This document shows, one piece after another, positions 1 through 5,797 of a stretch of DNA of 5,965 nucleotides. How positions within the stretch are numbered: position 1 is the first letter of the stretch; each line of letters starts with the position of its first letter. Both the position numbers and the translations under genes were made by a program. Source of the DNA: an uncultured Rhizobiaceae group bacterium. GTDB taxonomy: Bacteria > Pseudomonadota > Alphaproteobacteria > Rhizobiales > Rhizobiaceae. Location: the NCBI GenBank assembly GCA_938009335.1, contig CALLHT010000162.1, forward strand, positions 1-5,965, written 5' to 3'. The notes beneath the pieces are model-generated. The model saw nothing but the letters and a program-made list of their open reading frames with translations. It searched no databases and was not told where the DNA came from.

Positions 1-571
1 GGATCAGGTTGCAGCCATTACCGCTCAGGCAATGAATGGTGAGATTGAATTTGAAGCAGCCGTCGATGAACGCGTTGCTTTGCTCAAAGGCCTCTCAGCA
101 GACATTGCAGACAAGATCATTTCTGAGCGCATCACCCTTGCCTCTGGCGGCAAAACACTGGTCTCCACTATGCGATCGAATGGTGCATACACCGCGCTTG
201 TTTCTGGCGGCTTCACGAGCTTCACGTCAAAAATTGCGGATATGCTTTGCTTTCACGAGAATCGCGCAAATGTACTGGAGGAGGCAGATGGCAAGCTAAC
301 AGGCACAGTGCAAAAACCAATTCTCGGGGCACAAGCGAAGGTCGAAGCGCTGAACGACATTGCTGAAAAGCATGGTCTTTCGGCAGAGGATTTCATCGCC
401 GTGGGAGATGGTGCTAACGATCTTCCAATGTTACAACTTGCCGGAACTGGCGTCGCCCTTCATGCAAAACCAACCGTTGCAGCCGAGGCAAAAATCAAGA
501 TAGATCATGGGGACTTGACATCCCTCCTCTATTTGCAGGGCTACGCACTGGATGAGTTTAGCGATGGCTGA
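1..571 (+). CDS. serB: Phosphoserine phosphatase SerB (5' end outside window)
   Basis: SerB removes the phosphate from O-phosphoserine, the last step of serine biosynthesis, in the cytoplasm. It is a HAD-superfamily enzyme. The reading frame is open from base 2, so the first ATG in frame (base 32) is internal: the ten codons before it (DQVAAITAQA) read on as normal SerB sequence. About 189 residues are visible. HAD motif II is SGGFT (203-217), the motif III lysine is in AQAKVEAL (codon 338-340), and the Mg-binding motif is GDGANDLPML (from 404). The nucleophile motif DxDST and any N-terminal ACT-like region lie before the window. The tail DLTSLLYLQGY is typical of alphaproteobacterial SerB. 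The gene ends with TGA at 569-571, overlapping the acetyltransferase gene. Identity is secure; only the start is missing. Confidence 0.95.
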   Translation, partial: DQVAAITAQAMNGEIEFEAAVDERVALLKGLSADIADKIISERITLASGGKTLVSTMRSNGAYTALVSGGFTSFTSKIADMLCFHENRANVLEEADGKLTGTVQKPILGAQAKVEALNDIAEKHGLSAEDFIAVGDGANDLPMLQLAGTGVALHAKPTVAAEAKIKIDHGDLTSLLYLQGYALDEFSDG

Positions 572-1115
572 GTTCCTTTTAGAAACTGAGCGTCTGATCA
601 TTCGCAATTGGCGCGAACAAGATCGTAACCTTTTTCACATCATCAACTCTGATGAACAGGTTATGGCATTCTTTCCATTCAAGCGTAGCCGACAACAATC
701 TGACGAGATGATGAATCGGATTCAGTCTAGCATTTCCTCCAATGGATATGGGTTTACGGCGCTGGAACTAAAGGCCACTAACGAGCCTATCGGCTTCTGC
801 GGCCTAGCTGATGCAACGGCGGAAGACCCTCAATTTAAGGAACTGATAGAAATCGGCTGGAGACTAGCACCAAAGTTTTGGGGCAAAGGATATGCTACCG
901 AAGCCGCTAAAAGACTGCTTGAATTTGGGTTTGAAGAATTGGGTCTTTCCGAAGTGGTATCCTTCGCAGTTCATAACAATCATCGCTCTACATCAGTTAT
1001 GGAACGCATTGGCATGCAACGTCGACCTGAGCAAGACTTCGATCATCCCGGCGTACCCGACACCCATCCACATCTTAAACGGCATGTCGTTTATGTGGCC
1101 AAAAGAGATGAATAA
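552..1115 (+). CDS. GNAT family N-acetyltransferase, RimJ/RimL-like
   Basis: This cytoplasmic acetyltransferase of the Acetyltransf_3 type transfers acetyl from acetyl-CoA to an amine; the substrate cannot be read from sequence. It is 187 residues, normal for the family. The N-terminal LETERLIIRNW (residues 10-20) is the usual first strand. The acetyl-CoA pyrophosphate loop is WGKGYATEA (110-118), and NNHRSTSVMERIGM (142-155) is the usual C-terminal acetyl-CoA contact region. A late FDHPGVP...HPHLKRHVVYV stretch occurs in many uncharacterised family members. Two starts are possible: ATG 552, with GGG at 538-540 upstream, or ATG 564, which gives the more standard N-terminus MAEFLLETERL. Either overlaps the serB end (by 20 or 8 bases), so co-transcription and coupled translation with serB are likely. 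The TAA at 1113-1115 directly abuts the stop of the convergent oxidoreductase gene. Confidence 0.88.
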   Translation: MSLAMAEFLLETERLIIRNWREQDRNLFHIINSDEQVMAFFPFKRSRQQSDEMMNRIQSSISSNGYGFTALELKATNEPIGFCGLADATAEDPQFKELIEIGWRLAPKFWGKGYATEAAKRLLEFGFEELGLSEVVSFAVHNNHRSTSVMERIGMQRRPEQDFDHPGVPDTHPHLKRHVVYVAKRDE

Positions 1116-3143
1116 TCACATATCTTTGCAAATCCGCATAGCATCATAAATTGCAGCGTGGATGTTTCGCCCTGCAACCGCATCCCCTATCCGCGCTAAA
1201 TCGTAACCGCCGTTTGAGTTCGTTGTAATAAACGGAGATTTCCCATCAAGCATGGCTGGTTGATCAAGCTGTCCGAGATTTCGCGAGTTGGCTTTCAACT
1301 CAAAATATAAGTCTTCATTAGGCTTAGTGCCGTTCTCAACCACTACATGGTCCACAATCCGCTCTGATGTTTCACCCGTTAGAACGTGTCTCAAAACTAC
1401 ACGCTTGCGGTTTCCGTCCTGCTCGACACCAACAAGATCTTGAAAAACTTCAAACGCAACATCTTGCCCTGCCAAGTCACGCAAAACCACGGCAGAATTT
1501 GTCGGTCCCAATTCCTGCCCGACCGACCGATCCGGTGTTATAAGTGACACATTACAACCGTTGCGAGCCATAACATCTGCACAAACGCCAGCTTGTTGAT
1601 CACCCATCTCATCAAACAAAAGAACCTCACCAGAGACTTGCACTTCGCCCCCCAACACATCCCAACTAGATGTAAGAAGCTCCTGTCCCGCAATATTGGG
1701 AAGTTCAGGCCATCCGCCCATGGCAAGGATTACCGCATCAGGCGCTTCAGTCTCGACCGTCTCAATATCCGCAAAAACATTCATCCTCACATCCAAACCA
1801 AGCCGCGTGGCTTCACTGATCAGCCAATCCGCAACGCCCCAGATTTGTCTCCGAGTGCCCCCTTTGGATGCCAAATTCAACTGACCGCCCAAACGGTCTG
1901 ATGCTTCGAACAGCGTGACGCTATGCCCCCGCTCCGCGCAGATTCGCGCTGCTTCCAACCCACCCGGCCCGCCACCGACCACAACCACTTTCTTTATTGT
2001 TTCAGCCTTAGAAAAGACATGCGGCAACGTCGCCTCACGCCCCGTGGCTGCATTGTGCCCGCACACGGCTTGCTTACCCTGGTTCACACGATCAACACAG
2101 TATCCAAGTCCAACACAAGGCCTAATGCGTTCTTCTTCTCCACGCGCCAATTTATTCACAAGATGGGGATCCGCTATTTGCGCCCGTGTCATACCGACTA
2201 GATCGACATGCCCCTCTTTGATTGCATGACGCGCAGTTGCAATGTCGGCGATGCCGCCGGCATGAATGATCGGAAGACTTACCGCTCGCCGGATTTGCCC
2301 AGCAACAGATAAATGAGGCGCAGACGGCATCCCCATGGGTGCAACCCATCCAGCGAGACCAAGGTCATCATAAGGCGCACCGGCAAGCACGTTCAGGAAA
2401 TCAACCTGCCCTGTTTCGGCGATACGTTGAGCAATTTCCACACATTCAGACTGACCCAGTCCACCCCCAATAAGTTCATCGCCCGTAACCCGCATCCCAA
2501 TAATAAATTCCGGGCCAACGCGTTCACGAACATATTCCAGGACACGCACCGTCAACCGCAACCGGTTCTCCAGCGAACCCCCATAATCATCATTGCGCTG
2601 ATTGACGACAGGCGACAGGAACTGCCCCAGCAGATGCGAGTGCGACAAGAGTTCAATGCCATCAAAGCCACCCTCTTTGCATCGTAAGGCAGCATCACCA
2701 AATTGTGTGACAATCCGGTCGATATCCTCAATTTCCATAACCTTGGGAGAAGACCGATGCGCACGTTCACGAGTTGATGAGGGACCCAGCACCGGAAACC
2801 AATTGCCGTCATCCCAAGCCGTTCTACGCCCCATATGCGTGATCTGGCACATCACCGCACCGCCGAGGTCATGCACCCCATCCGTCAATTGCTTGAACCA
2901 CTCGAGAATACTATCGTCACCCGCATACAGCTGCCCAAAAACGGAAGGACTGTCTGGTGCGATATTGGTCGAGCCTCCAATCATCGTAAGTCCCACCCCG
3001 CCTCGAACTTTCTCTTCGTGATACAGCCGGTATTGTTCGCGCGGATGCCCATCCACCTGAAAGGATGGCGCATGAGCAGTACTCACAATGCGATTGCGAA
3101 GTTCTAATCCGGCTAAGTTAAAAGGTTCAAGTAGAGGGTCCAT
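1116..3143 (-). CDS. StcD/TMADH-like FMN-FAD amine dehydrogenase (probable N-methylproline-type demethylase)
   Basis: This 675-residue cytoplasmic flavoprotein has an old-yellow-enzyme-like FMN barrel (about 1-335), an iron-sulfur cysteine region (343-361) and an FAD/ADP-binding half (about 384-675). Relatives are trimethylamine dehydrogenase, FadH and the rhizobial stachydrine-pathway protein StcD; by recall the length and the end (GDAVAGRNIHAAIYDAMR) fit StcD best. Visible signatures are the barrel start MDPLLEPFNLAGLELRNRIV, the active-site stretch SHSHLLGQFLSP (167-178), the FMN phosphate region HAGGIAD (294-300) through GMTRAQIADP (317-326), and the dinucleotide fold GGGPGG (390-395). 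The cluster motif reads C343, L346, C349, C361, so the second cysteine is missing. The second nucleotide site (507-518) lacks GxGxxG, which argues against NAD(P)H use and for electron transfer to an acceptor such as ETF. The start is fixed by an in-frame TAG three codons upstream. Its ribosome site (GAGGG about 2 bases from ATG) is poor. The substrate is inferred, not shown. Confidence 0.85.
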   Translation of the reverse strand: MDPLLEPFNLAGLELRNRIVSTAHAPSFQVDGHPREQYRLYHEEKVRGGVGLTMIGGSTNIAPDSPSVFGQLYAGDDSILEWFKQLTDGVHDLGGAVMCQITHMGRRTAWDDGNWFPVLGPSSTRERAHRSSPKVMEIEDIDRIVTQFGDAALRCKEGGFDGIELLSHSHLLGQFLSPVVNQRNDDYGGSLENRLRLTVRVLEYVRERVGPEFIIGMRVTGDELIGGGLGQSECVEIAQRIAETGQVDFLNVLAGAPYDDLGLAGWVAPMGMPSAPHLSVAGQIRRAVSLPIIHAGGIADIATARHAIKEGHVDLVGMTRAQIADPHLVNKLARGEEERIRPCVGLGYCVDRVNQGKQAVCGHNAATGREATLPHVFSKAETIKKVVVVGGGPGGLEAARICAERGHSVTLFEASDRLGGQLNLASKGGTRRQIWGVADWLISEATRLGLDVRMNVFADIETVETEAPDAVILAMGGWPELPNIAGQELLTSSWDVLGGEVQVSGEVLLFDEMGDQQAGVCADVMARNGCNVSLITPDRSVGQELGPTNSAVVLRDLAGQDVAFEVFQDLVGVEQDGNRKRVVLRHVLTGETSERIVDHVVVENGTKPNEDLYFELKANSRNLGQLDQPAMLDGKSPFITTNSNGGYDLARIGDAVAGRNIHAAIYDAMRICKDM

Positions 3144-3246
3144 GCCCTCAGTCTACTCAAAGGAAATGATCGAGGCGATCCAAATTTGCGACACACTTAA
3201 GACGATTGTGGTATCGCGTGCGTGTAGTCTAAAGGCGCGGAGAAGC

Positions 3247-3600
3247 CTAAGGGCGCAGGCCACGCTGTACGTGATAAGCGGCAAGCATCACAACCAATCC
3301 GCAATAAAATAGGATAACGCCCCACGGATAGTAAGCACCAACAGGATGCCCTACTGAATAGTAACTGACGGCATTCATGACGACGCCCAACATCGACAAA
3401 CAAGCCAATCCTACAATCAAGATATGCATTCTTTTTGTTGGAGGATGTATCACTAGACCCAAGCCCGCTGCAAGGAAGCCACCCAAGCCAGCCAGAGTAA
3501 GATCGACGGTAAATTCCCCAGCAAACATCTGGCCGAGCAGAAACATGCCAATCGTCAGTAGAATGATTCCTGATCGCAATAGTTTTAAGGCGTGTTCCAT
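3247..3600 (-). CDS. Hypothetical small integral membrane protein (four predicted TM segments)
   Basis: I do not recognise this 117-residue protein. It is strongly hydrophobic with four likely membrane helices at about residues 8-27, 33-51, 58-77 and 91-110. The loops are short: HPPTKR (52-57) carries positive charge and SYYSVGHPVGAYYPWG (79-94) is rich in aromatic residues. The C-terminus VQRGLRP is basic. By the positive-inside rule both the 52-57 loop and the C-terminus would be cytoplasmic, as would a basic N-terminus (KLLR). There is no signal peptide cleavage site or catalytic motif. The start ATG (3598-3600) follows a plausible ribosome site, GGGAAG, six bases or less upstream. That site directly follows the T-tract of the degQ terminator, which leaves no room for an ordinary promoter between them. 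The next gene down, the oxidoreductase, is 103 bases away. The hydrophobic pattern supports a real gene, but there is no homology evidence. Confidence 0.65.
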   Translation of the reverse strand: MEHALKLLRSGIILLTIGMFLLGQMFAGEFTVDLTLAGLGGFLAAGLGLVIHPPTKRMHILIVGLACLSMLGVVMNAVSYYSVGHPVGAYYPWGVILFYCGLVVMLAAYHVQRGLRP

Positions 3601-3610
3601 TCAACTTCCC

Positions 3611-3637
3611 AAAAAAAGAGGCCCCTAAGGGCCCCTT
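3611..3637 (-). terminator. Rho-independent terminator downstream of degQ
   Basis: Read on the minus strand, 3637-3629 (AAGGGGCCC) pairs with 3624-3616 around a TTAG loop, giving nine base pairs including one G-U wobble, followed by an unbroken T run down to 3611. The wobble pair becomes an A-C mismatch on the plus strand, and only the minus direction has the T tract, so the orientation is clear. It begins 27 bases after the degQ stop codon. Confidence 0.88.
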
Positions 3638-3664
3638 CATATCCTGAAAGTACGAAAAATTGCT

Positions 3665-5158
3665 TTACTCAATCCGCACCACAACAAAACGAATATCGCC
3701 AGTCGGAGACGAGACCATTAGAAGCGCATTCTTACGGCCTTCTTCGGTCAGTTTCGCAACTTGTTTCTCAGCTTCCTCGAGCGTTTCAACAGGCTCTTGC
3801 CCAATCTGAACGATGATTTCGCCAGGTTGAATGCCCTTATCTTGCGCAGCAGATCCACTCTCAACCTCATTGATGAACAGGCCTTTTGTATCTTCGCCAA
3901 TCTTTGCAGCTTCTCGTGTTTCTTCCGAAAGCTCAGAAAGCGTCAATCCCAATAGAGGTTTAGTGACCGGTTCGTCTTCCGCGTCATCATTGCCTGTTGT
4001 CAGGGAAGCCTGTTTTTTCTCGCCATCTTCAAGACGTCCAAGCACAACACCAATGGTTTGCTCTTCACCTTTACGCCAGACAACCACATCGACTTCTTTT
4101 TCAACAGCGGTTTCAGCGACAATGATTGGAAGATCGCGCATCTCAGCTACTTCCTGCCCGTCAAATATCAAGATTACATCGCCCGATTTCAAGCCGCTCT
4201 TCTCGGCAGGACCATCCTTCACCACGCCACTTACAAGCGCGCCGGATGCTTTATCAAGACCAAGGCTCTCAGCAATTTCATCGGTGACAGTTTGAATTTG
4301 TACACCCAACCAACCGCGACGTGTTTCACCAAATTCCAACAATTGGTCGATGACACGCGTTGCAAGGTTTGATGGAATAGAGAAGCCAATACCAATTGAC
4401 CCACCTGATGGAGAAATAATCGCGGTGTTAATGCCAACCACTTCGCCAGCCATGTTAAACAGTGGGCCGCCAGAGTTGCCTCTGTTGATAGCTGCATCTG
4501 TTTGAATGAAATTATCATATGGGCCTGATGAAATATCACGCTCCACCGCAGAAACGATGCCAAGGCTCACAGAACCGCCAAGACCAAACGGGTTACCGAT
4601 CGCCATCACCCAATCACCAATGCGGGCACTGCTCGAATTGCCAAATGGCACAGCGTTCAATTTACTTTCCGGCTCCACTTTCAAAACCGCAATATCGGTT
4701 TTCGGGTCAGTCCCGACGAGTTCAGCTTTCAGCTTACTGCCATCGGAAAAATTGACCGTGATCTCATCAGCGTCCGCGATTACGTGGTTATTGGTGATGA
4801 TGATCCCTTTTTCATCGATCACAAAACCTGAACCGAGTGAATTTCGCGTACGCGGGCTATTGTTTTCACCTTCTGGTCCCTGAGGGAACAGGTCATTGAA
4901 GAAATCCTGAAAAGGAGAACCCTCCGGCACACGAGGAATGGGAGTATTCCGCCGCGTGTTGTTTTCTACTTTTTGAGACGTAGAGATATTTACCACCGCA
5001 GACATCAGGCCTTCTGCGAGATCAGCAACTGAAACCGGACCTTGCGCATAGGCATGATTGTTAGAGGTTACCGCGGGTTGAGCCGCAACAAGCGAAACAG
5101 CCAAACCGGCTGCGACTGCCAGTTTTGTAACGCCTTTTATTGAAGTGTAAAAATTCAT
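3665..5158 (-). CDS. degQ: Periplasmic Do-type serine protease/chaperone (DegP/DegQ family)
   Basis: This HtrA-family protease degrades or refolds misfolded envelope proteins in the periplasm. With the start chosen here it is 497 residues. The N-terminus has a basic stretch, a hydrophobic core (KLAVAAGLAVSLVAAQPAV) and a likely signal-peptidase site after HAYA (residue 38). The trypsin-like domain carries the full triad: His125 in TNNHVI, Asp155 in KTDIAVLKV and Ser229 in GNSGGPL. Two PDZ domains follow, about 283-373 (RRGWLGVQIQ) and 400-493 (PLLGLTLSEL), joined by an acidic linker. The ATG at 5158 is preferred because GGAGG (5169-5173) lies ten bases upstream and the signal peptide then begins normally. 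An in-frame ATG at 5194 would add 12 residues and has no ribosome site. The gene lies downstream of hflC and DUF2065 but is separated from them by 434 bases, and it ends in a strong terminator. DegP and DegQ cannot be told apart from sequence alone. Confidence 0.95.
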   Translation of the reverse strand: MNFYTSIKGVTKLAVAAGLAVSLVAAQPAVTSNNHAYAQGPVSVADLAEGLMSAVVNISTSQKVENNTRRNTPIPRVPEGSPFQDFFNDLFPQGPEGENNSPRTRNSLGSGFVIDEKGIIITNNHVIADADEITVNFSDGSKLKAELVGTDPKTDIAVLKVEPESKLNAVPFGNSSSARIGDWVMAIGNPFGLGGSVSLGIVSAVERDISSGPYDNFIQTDAAINRGNSGGPLFNMAGEVVGINTAIISPSGGSIGIGFSIPSNLATRVIDQLLEFGETRRGWLGVQIQTVTDEIAESLGLDKASGALVSGVVKDGPAEKSGLKSGDVILIFDGQEVAEMRDLPIIVAETAVEKEVDVVVWRKGEEQTIGVVLGRLEDGEKKQASLTTGNDDAEDEPVTKPLLGLTLSELSEETREAAKIGEDTKGLFINEVESGSAAQDKGIQPGEIIVQIGQEPVETLEEAEKQVAKLTEEGRKNALLMVSSPTGDIRFVVVRIE

Positions 5159-5168
5159 TCGCTGAATG

Positions 5169-5173
5169 CCTCC
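5169..5173 (-). promoter_or_regulatory. Ribosome binding site that decides the degQ start
   Basis: On the minus strand this reads GGAGG, ten bases before the ATG at 5158. It lies inside the 12-codon extension that the alternative ATG at 5194 would translate, so it favours the shorter protein. Confidence 0.75.
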
Positions 5174-5205
5174 GATATGCGATGGCAGCGCCATCTGTTG
5201 TTACA

Positions 5206-5234
5206 CTTATACCGAATACTCAACTCGGTAACAG
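5206..5234 (-). promoter_or_regulatory. Candidate sigma-70-type promoter for degQ
   Basis: On the minus strand a -10-like TATAAG (5211-5206, five of six consensus bases) is preceded at 17 bases by CTGTTA (5234-5229), which matches the -35 consensus at only three of six positions. Transcription would begin near base 5200 and give a leader of about 40 bases before the ATG at 5158. This would let degQ be expressed apart from hflKC. The -35 is weak, so this remains a suggestion. I saw no clear heat-shock or extracytoplasmic-sigma promoter in the same gap. Confidence 0.3.
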
Positions 5235-5271
5235 GTGCGTACATTCCATTTCACGCAGGTTTGTACTCTTG

Positions 5272-5571
5272 TTAGATGTAATAGGGTCCAGACTCAATGA
5301 GGAGTTTATTTTGGTTGGAAGAAATTTGCTCTGTGACAAGGAGAAAACCGCAAGAAACCTTCCGGTTTTCGAGGATTATCGACGCATGTCACGGTGCAAA
5401 GAGCTCCAATCGAGTAGCGACACTGAAAATTTGTCCAACTGCTGCGTCAAGTCCCTTGATCGTAGCCAAGCTATGCCCTGCGGTCCTTTCCTTGCATTTA
5501 AACAAATTTTCTTGTGCCAAAACAAGCTCCTCATTGAGTATGAACCCTAGGTACGAACCAAATATGTCTAA
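5272..5571. repeat. Long imperfect inverted repeat between DUF2065 and degQ
   Basis: The two ends of this roughly 300-base stretch are related in inverted orientation. Bases 5282-5352 on the plus strand align without gaps to 5549-5479 on the minus strand, with 51 of 71 identical by hand count; the outer 33 bases match at 29. Further out, TTAGATGTA (plus, 5272) matches TTAGACATA (minus, from 5571) after a 12-base difference. Weaker similarity runs inward toward the centre near 5415, including GACGCA in both arms. The match keeps codon phase, and both arms spell related peptides (LNEEFIL...KEKTA and LNEELVL...KERTA). No transposase or obvious target-site duplication is visible. It could be a dispersed palindromic element, two inverted copies of a decayed small gene, or an RNA-forming structure. 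No known family is recognised. Confidence 0.7.
5343..5370. terminator. Hairpin with terminator-like symmetry inside the inverted repeat
   Basis: GAAAACCG (5343-5350) and CGGTTTTC (5363-5370) form a perfect eight-pair stem. Inside, AAG (5352-5354) can pair with CTT (5359-5361) around an AAAC loop. The stem ends in A runs on one side and T runs on the other, so each strand reads a short GC stem followed by TTTT, as in weak bidirectional terminators. There is no longer T tract beyond it. It would separate hflC-DUF2065 transcripts from degQ. Confidence 0.35.
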
Positions 5572-5580
5572 TTGTTGCAA
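5389..5580 (-). other. Doubtful small ORF forming the right arm of the inverted repeat
   Basis: A 63-codon open frame starts at TTG (5580) and stops at TGA (5389-5391). It reads LDIFGSYLGF, then LNEELVLAQENL, then KERTAGH, ending VATRLELFAP. No ribosome site precedes it and it is not a family I know. It lies in the same frame as the DUF2065 gene, directly after that gene's TAG. The left arm of the repeat encodes a related but broken version on the opposite strand, with a 12-base deletion and an apparent 2-base frameshift near 5372. Synonymous differences between the arms (GTC/GTA, GCT/GCG, ACT/ACA for Val-Ala-Thr) hint at past coding. It is probably a remnant or part of a repeat rather than a working gene. 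Confidence 0.25.
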
Positions 5581-5592
5581 AAAAGTATTTTT

Positions 5593-5778
5593 CTACCCCT
5601 TTACCAACCAAACAATAAAAACGCCCAGTCCTACGGCAAACAAACCGAAGGTTCTGAGCGTTTGATCTGGCATCTTCGCCATTTCGTTGACCATATTCCG
5701 CATGGCATTGGGAAAGGCTGCATAAAACAGCCCTTCAATGACAAATACCAAGCCAATTGCAATAATGAATTCACTCAT
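5593..5778 (-). CDS. DUF2065 small inner-membrane protein (YjeT-like)
   Basis: This 61-residue protein has two predicted membrane helices, about residues 3-22 and 43-59, joined by a short loop. The family signature is clear: EGLFYAAFPNAMRNMV after helix one, then MPDQTLRTFGLFAVGLGVFIVWLVKG to the end. The role of DUF2065 is not established; it is regularly found beside hflK and hflC, so a link to the HflKC-FtsH membrane quality-control complex is inferred from context. The ATG (5776-5778) lies 19 bases after the hflC stop, which indicates one operon, though no strong ribosome site is visible, so translation may depend on coupling. The length is typical for the family. Confidence 0.88.
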   Translation of the reverse strand: MSEFIIAIGLVFVIEGLFYAAFPNAMRNMVNEMAKMPDQTLRTFGLFAVGLGVFIVWLVKG

Positions 5779-5797
5779 CGTGAATCAACTACGAGCC

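Noticed and set aside
1593..3107. Several plus-strand open frames antisense to the StcD-like gene
   Set aside because: Shadow composition, no ribosome sites and no recognisable domains opposite a full-length flavoprotein gene.
3144..3246. A promoter for the StcD-like gene, and a short palindrome CAAATTTG at 3181-3188
   Set aside because: The possible -35/-10 pairs match consensus poorly, and an eight-base palindrome is expected by chance. The two AGTCTA-containing stretches (3150 and 3227) are too short to count as a repeat.
3197..3640. A 147-codon open frame on the minus strand overlapping the small membrane protein
   Set aside because: It runs through the degQ terminator, has a composition rich in Arg, Cys and Trp with no family pattern, and competes with a better frame that has a ribosome site and four clear membrane helices.
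3831..4883. Several plus-strand open frames antisense to degQ
   Set aside because: They are shadows of a strong coding gene with an intact catalytic triad and two PDZ domains; none has a convincing start or domain.
5159..5194. Longer degQ N-terminus starting at ATG 5194
   Set aside because: There is no ribosome site before it, it would place 12 extra residues before the signal peptide, and a good GGAGG lies inside the extension.
5140..5550. A 136-codon plus-strand open frame over the degQ 5' end and the inverted repeat
   Set aside because: It begins inside degQ antisense and its only family-like part is the left arm of the repeat, after which it appears frameshifted. No ribosome site or recognised domain.
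5261..5592. The inverted repeat as an insertion sequence
   Set aside because: No transposase frame and no clear target duplication at the ends; arms of only 72% identity over the best block do not fit a recent IS or MITE insertion.
5297..5665. A 122-codon plus-strand open frame across the repeat into DUF2065
   Set aside because: Its second half is the antisense of the right arm and of the DUF2065 gene, with a Ser/Ala/Pro-rich shadow composition.
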